From the NCBI RefSeq assembly GCF_000317475.1, contig NC_019729.1:3362501-3426500 (forward strand): a stretch of DNA of 64,000 nt, in the 5' to 3' direction. Numbering within the stretch: position 1 is the stretch's first letter; each line of letters opens with the position of its first letter. The DNA is from Oscillatoria nigro-viridis PCC 7112. GTDB lineage: Bacteria > Cyanobacteriota > Cyanobacteriia > Cyanobacteriales > Microcoleaceae. Positions 61,799 to 64,000 of this stretch are shown here, piece by piece. The notes beneath the pieces are model-generated. The model did not search any database, was not told the DNA's origin, and saw only the letters and a program-made list of their open reading frames with translations. Both the position numbers and the translations under genes were made by a program.

Positions 61799-62123
61799 CT
61801 TTTTTCCGGGCTGGAGATTCCCACCACAGCTAAACTTAGCAACATGGTAGTCTGTTTCCACTCACGCCCAGAGCACCATTCTCGATAATACCTGAGAAAC
61901 TGGCTTTCTTAACCCAAAATCTCGGCTCTCAAGTTGAGCCCGTGGCAAGAAACCCAGGTGACGACACTAGAAGTGCTTGATGTGAGTTTCCATATATTGT
62001 AATGCTTTCCTAAAATTTTGCAGGTTGGCGGAGCGCAAACTGGTATGTTAACAGTCAACTGTTAACTACGGCTATTCTGGAGCATTTATGCCGAGAGTAA
62101 ATACCAAACTGAGACGATCCCGG
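61799..62123. other. Intergenic region, no feature seen
   Basis: ACCATTCTCGATAATACCTGAGAA-type sequence near 61871 recalls a family A end only weakly. No gene, array or clear promoter is seen. Confidence 0.4.
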
Positions 62124-62462
62124 CTATTCTCCCCCATCTAAAAGACACTCTTGATCCTCGCCGCCCTTCTGTGAGGATGCTTTGGCTTTAATCACCGCTT
62201 CTCTAAAGCCTAAAACTAATAAAATATTGGCAAGTGTTAAGAATAGTTCCGCAGAACCGTGCAGCCAATCGACATTTGCTAGTGACTCGTTGTAGGCAAC
62301 TTTTGCGTAAATTGCGGCGGGAATCGTCACCGCTACAAAAACGAGAGTCCCGTAAAACCCCATCAGAGCTAAACGGGGTGTTTTTCCCGATCGAGTCAAG
62401 AACCAGAGAAATCCCAAGTAGGGAAATAGAGACAGAACAAATAAAGTTTCTTTGGAAATCAT
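62124..62462 (-). CDS. DUF3593 membrane protein
   Basis: The protein has 112 residues with three hydrophobic helices (LFVLSLFPYLGFLWFLT, ALMGFYGTLVFVAVTIPAAI, AELFLTLANILLVLGFREA). The KTPRLALMGFYGTLVFV segment is the family mark. It is found in cyanobacteria and plant chloroplasts; the role is unknown. The C-terminal 20 residues are acidic and hydrophilic. Confidence 0.82.
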   Translation of the reverse strand: MISKETLFVLSLFPYLGFLWFLTRSGKTPRLALMGFYGTLVFVAVTIPAAIYAKVAYNESLANVDWLHGSAELFLTLANILLVLGFREAVIKAKASSQKGGEDQECLLDGGE

Positions 62463-62759
62463 TAGTAATTGGTGAGCGACCAGATACTATGATAAATTAA
62501 AAGCTCAAAAATTAGTGTGAATAATTTTTAACTTTTAATGTTGAGTTTTTAATATTTAATTCTACAGATGCACCCGTTTGTATCGAAATGCTATGGAATC
62601 ACCCAATACCATAGCTCTTAACCCAAGCAGCAGCAGGTTTGCAGTATTCAAAACCCCTCACCCACGCCTAGACAAAACCCGTAACTTTTCCCCTAACACC
62701 GTTTTTAGCACAACACATTTTTCACCCTGCCAGTCTGTTAATTGTCCATCACCCCAAAG

Positions 62760-63410
62760 CTATCCAGCAATTAGAAATAGAGAGGGTTCCAAAGTTTTTG
62801 GTCTGTTCGGCATCAAGCAAGCATCGTTCAAAACCTCTAAATCCAAGCCGTTATTTCTATCTGCTGCCCTAATTTCCTTGAGCTTAGCATCAAAATCAAA
62901 ACACGGCCCGCAATCCCAAACTTTTAGTTCCAACCGTCCGTTAAATACCCTAATTTCCAGTTGAACAGGAGTTTCTACTGGCAGATTTTTGTGAGCGTGG
63001 CGAACTGCATTAGTGAAACCTGCGGCCAACGCCAACTGAAACTTACACCAAACCTCATTGGGGAGCGATAAATCTTTCAACTGCTCAAACCACAACAAAA
63101 CTTTAGTTAAAGCATTCACATCTGTGTTGACTTGCAGGCTAATATGTTGAAAGCAAGTTTCATGCAGCTCTTCTTCCTGCTCTGTTTCAGTCTGCCAATC
63201 CCAGGTGTTTAATAAATTCATTAACCCATCTAAAACGCTAGCTTTTTTTATATTTTGGGAGCGATTGTGACCTTCTACTTCGTAAGTTTTGCTCAGCGAC
63301 AAACAGTTTCGATTGTCGAGAGTCCGGGTGTAACTGAGCTCGTCTGCAATCTGCCACATTAGTTTGATCCCCCTGCCGCTTTCTGCAAGTCGATCTATGC
63401 TGTTCGACAT
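62760..63410 (-). CDS. GHKL/anti-sigma-type ATPase with ATP-lid motif misplaced at the N-terminus
   Basis: The 216-residue protein is related to HATPase_c_2 anti-sigma/RsbW-type proteins. The N box (ALAAGFTNAVRHAHKN) and G1 box (LELKVWDCGPCFDF) lie in the last 110 residues. However, the segment that normally ends such proteins, ESGRGIKLMWQIADELSYTR ... NCL (G2 box), is at residues ~9-40, before them. The order is therefore permuted or the gene is rearranged. A different tail (NGLDLEVLNDACLMPNRPKT) takes the place of the G2 end. Function is uncertain; it may be a pseudogene-like rearrangement. Confidence 0.65.
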   Translation of the reverse strand: MSNSIDRLAESGRGIKLMWQIADELSYTRTLDNRNCLSLSKTYEVEGHNRSQNIKKASVLDGLMNLLNTWDWQTETEQEEELHETCFQHISLQVNTDVNALTKVLLWFEQLKDLSLPNEVWCKFQLALAAGFTNAVRHAHKNLPVETPVQLEIRVFNGRLELKVWDCGPCFDFDAKLKEIRAADRNNGLDLEVLNDACLMPNRPKTLEPSLFLIAG

Positions 63411-64000
63411 CTATTTTCCTCGTCTGAAAGTATTAGCTGTACCCTATGTTCCCACCCGCCGAGACACGTGGTATTTTTTTGATACTTACTGGCTCGGTAT
63501 TATTTCGGGATCACACAAAAATGCTATCTTCTTTATAGAAGGCAGCGCATCAGCAATATGTCTTAAGAGTCTAAGCCAATTGGCTTATTTACCGATCGCC
63601 TGTACGGATAACGATCGCCCTCGGCAGCAAAATCCAACTGCATCTATTGCAAAACTTATCCGCTGTCGGAGTCGCTCACTTGCCGCAGCCGTCGCCAGAT
63701 CCAGAATCCCTGGCATTTAGCGCCTCGGGCCGATCGCCGTTCGCTGCAGGGGAGCCTTGATGTGCGGGCTTTCATCCCCAACGCCTAAGTAATATCCGTG
63801 AGCGCGATGGCTACGCCCCGGCTTACGCCTACGAACCTTACACCGTCGAGTCGCGTCCATCCACTAGACTAGGACTTACGCAAACAACCAAGTTTCTGCT
63901 CAGAATATTGGGTTTGACAGCGAGGAATTAACGAGGAAACCGGGTTTTTGGTCCCCCGCGCGTAAGTCCCGCAGACAAATCGGTGATGAAAGGCAGTTAC
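63411..64000. other. Terminal intergenic region with repeats
   Basis: An ORF at 63364-63720 is not convincing. The right part, 63872-63969, is a family C element. An AAACCGGGTTTTT repeat is nested inside it. Other sequence shows nothing recognisable up to the window end. Confidence 0.45.
63872..63969. repeat. MITE-like element, family C, copy 2
   Basis: The termini GGACTTACGC (63872-63881) and GCGTAAGTCC (63960-63969) are perfect inverted repeats spanning 98 bp, close to the 95 bp of copy 1. The interior differs from copy 1 and includes AAACCGGGTTTTT. Confidence 0.65.

Noticed and set aside
63364..63720. 118-codon plus-strand ORF at the right end
   Set aside because: It begins antisense inside the GHKL gene and runs through intergenic sequence with an Arg/Ser-rich tail typical of a shadow frame.

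Overview
The window reads as chromosome of a filamentous, oscillatorian-type cyanobacterium (Microcoleus/Oscillatoria/Tychonema-like; this placement is inference). The support is direct: many HIP1-type GCGATCGC palindromes, chlorophyll genes (acsF, ycf54), a DnaE polymerase split by the cyanobacterial DnaE intein, chloroplast-shared families (DUF1995/LPA3, DUF2499/Ycf49, DUF3593, CSP41), several eukaryote-like Ser/Thr kinases, and a heavy load of small palindromic and heptameric repeats between genes. No rRNA, tRNA, intact insertion sequence or CRISPR array was recognised.

Layout. 1-1.5 kb: the tail of a glycosidase-like gene and a two-gene RNase A-like toxin/CdiI-type immunity pair. 1.7-16.5 kb: housekeeping and metabolic genes (rfbF, acyl-CoA dehydrogenase, cyclase, DUF1995, phosphatase, M48 protease, DUF4330, alpha/beta hydrolase, MBL hydrolase, ribF, MoxR ATPase), with repeats in most gaps. 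16.8-18 kb: a glycosyltransferase. 18.1-30.6 kb: a leftward defence region holding a type III-D CRISPR-Cas operon. In transcription order it is cas10, cas7, csx10, cas11, a CARF-RelE-like effector, csx7, a PD-(D/E)XK-like protein, cas7, csx19, cas7 and an OB-fold protein, followed by two small helix-turn-helix genes and a second copy of the PD-(D/E)XK-like protein. 31-44 kb: ycf54 with a secreted protein, a TPR kinase, a CSP41-like protein, dnaG, a lumenal pentapeptide protein, yraN, queA, rpmF, a TM2 protein and acsF. 44-54.5 kb: a very large LRR-TPR-CHAT protein, a PMT-like mannosyltransferase, trmB, Uma2, csaB, DUF2499, an LprI-like protein and a nucleotidyltransferase. 54.7-59.7 kb: dnaE in three overlapping or abutting ORFs (N-extein plus intein-N, a free-standing LAGLIDADG endonuclease, intein-C plus C-extein). 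59.7-64 kb: a WD40 kinase, DUF3593 and an oddly ordered GHKL ATPase.

How genes work together. Most of the cas genes are joined by 4-nt ATGA or slightly longer overlaps and would form one transcript. Cas10 keeps the GGDD cyclase motif but shows no obvious HD nuclease. All four Cas7-like proteins keep the Asp that aligns with the target-RNA-cleaving residue. The signalling effector appears to be a CARF sensor fused to a RelE-type ribonuclease. No array, cas1, cas2 or cas6 is present here, so crRNAs would have to come from elsewhere. AcsF and Ycf54 are partners in the same chlorophyll cyclase step. The three dnaE ORFs are predicted to give one functional polymerase by protein trans-splicing.

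The strongest items for a second look are the fractured but still contiguous dnaE intein locus with its own endonuclease, the CARF-RelE effector with its duplicated PD-(D/E)XK-like companion, the free-standing RNase A-like toxin, and the apparently circularly permuted anti-sigma-type ATPase.
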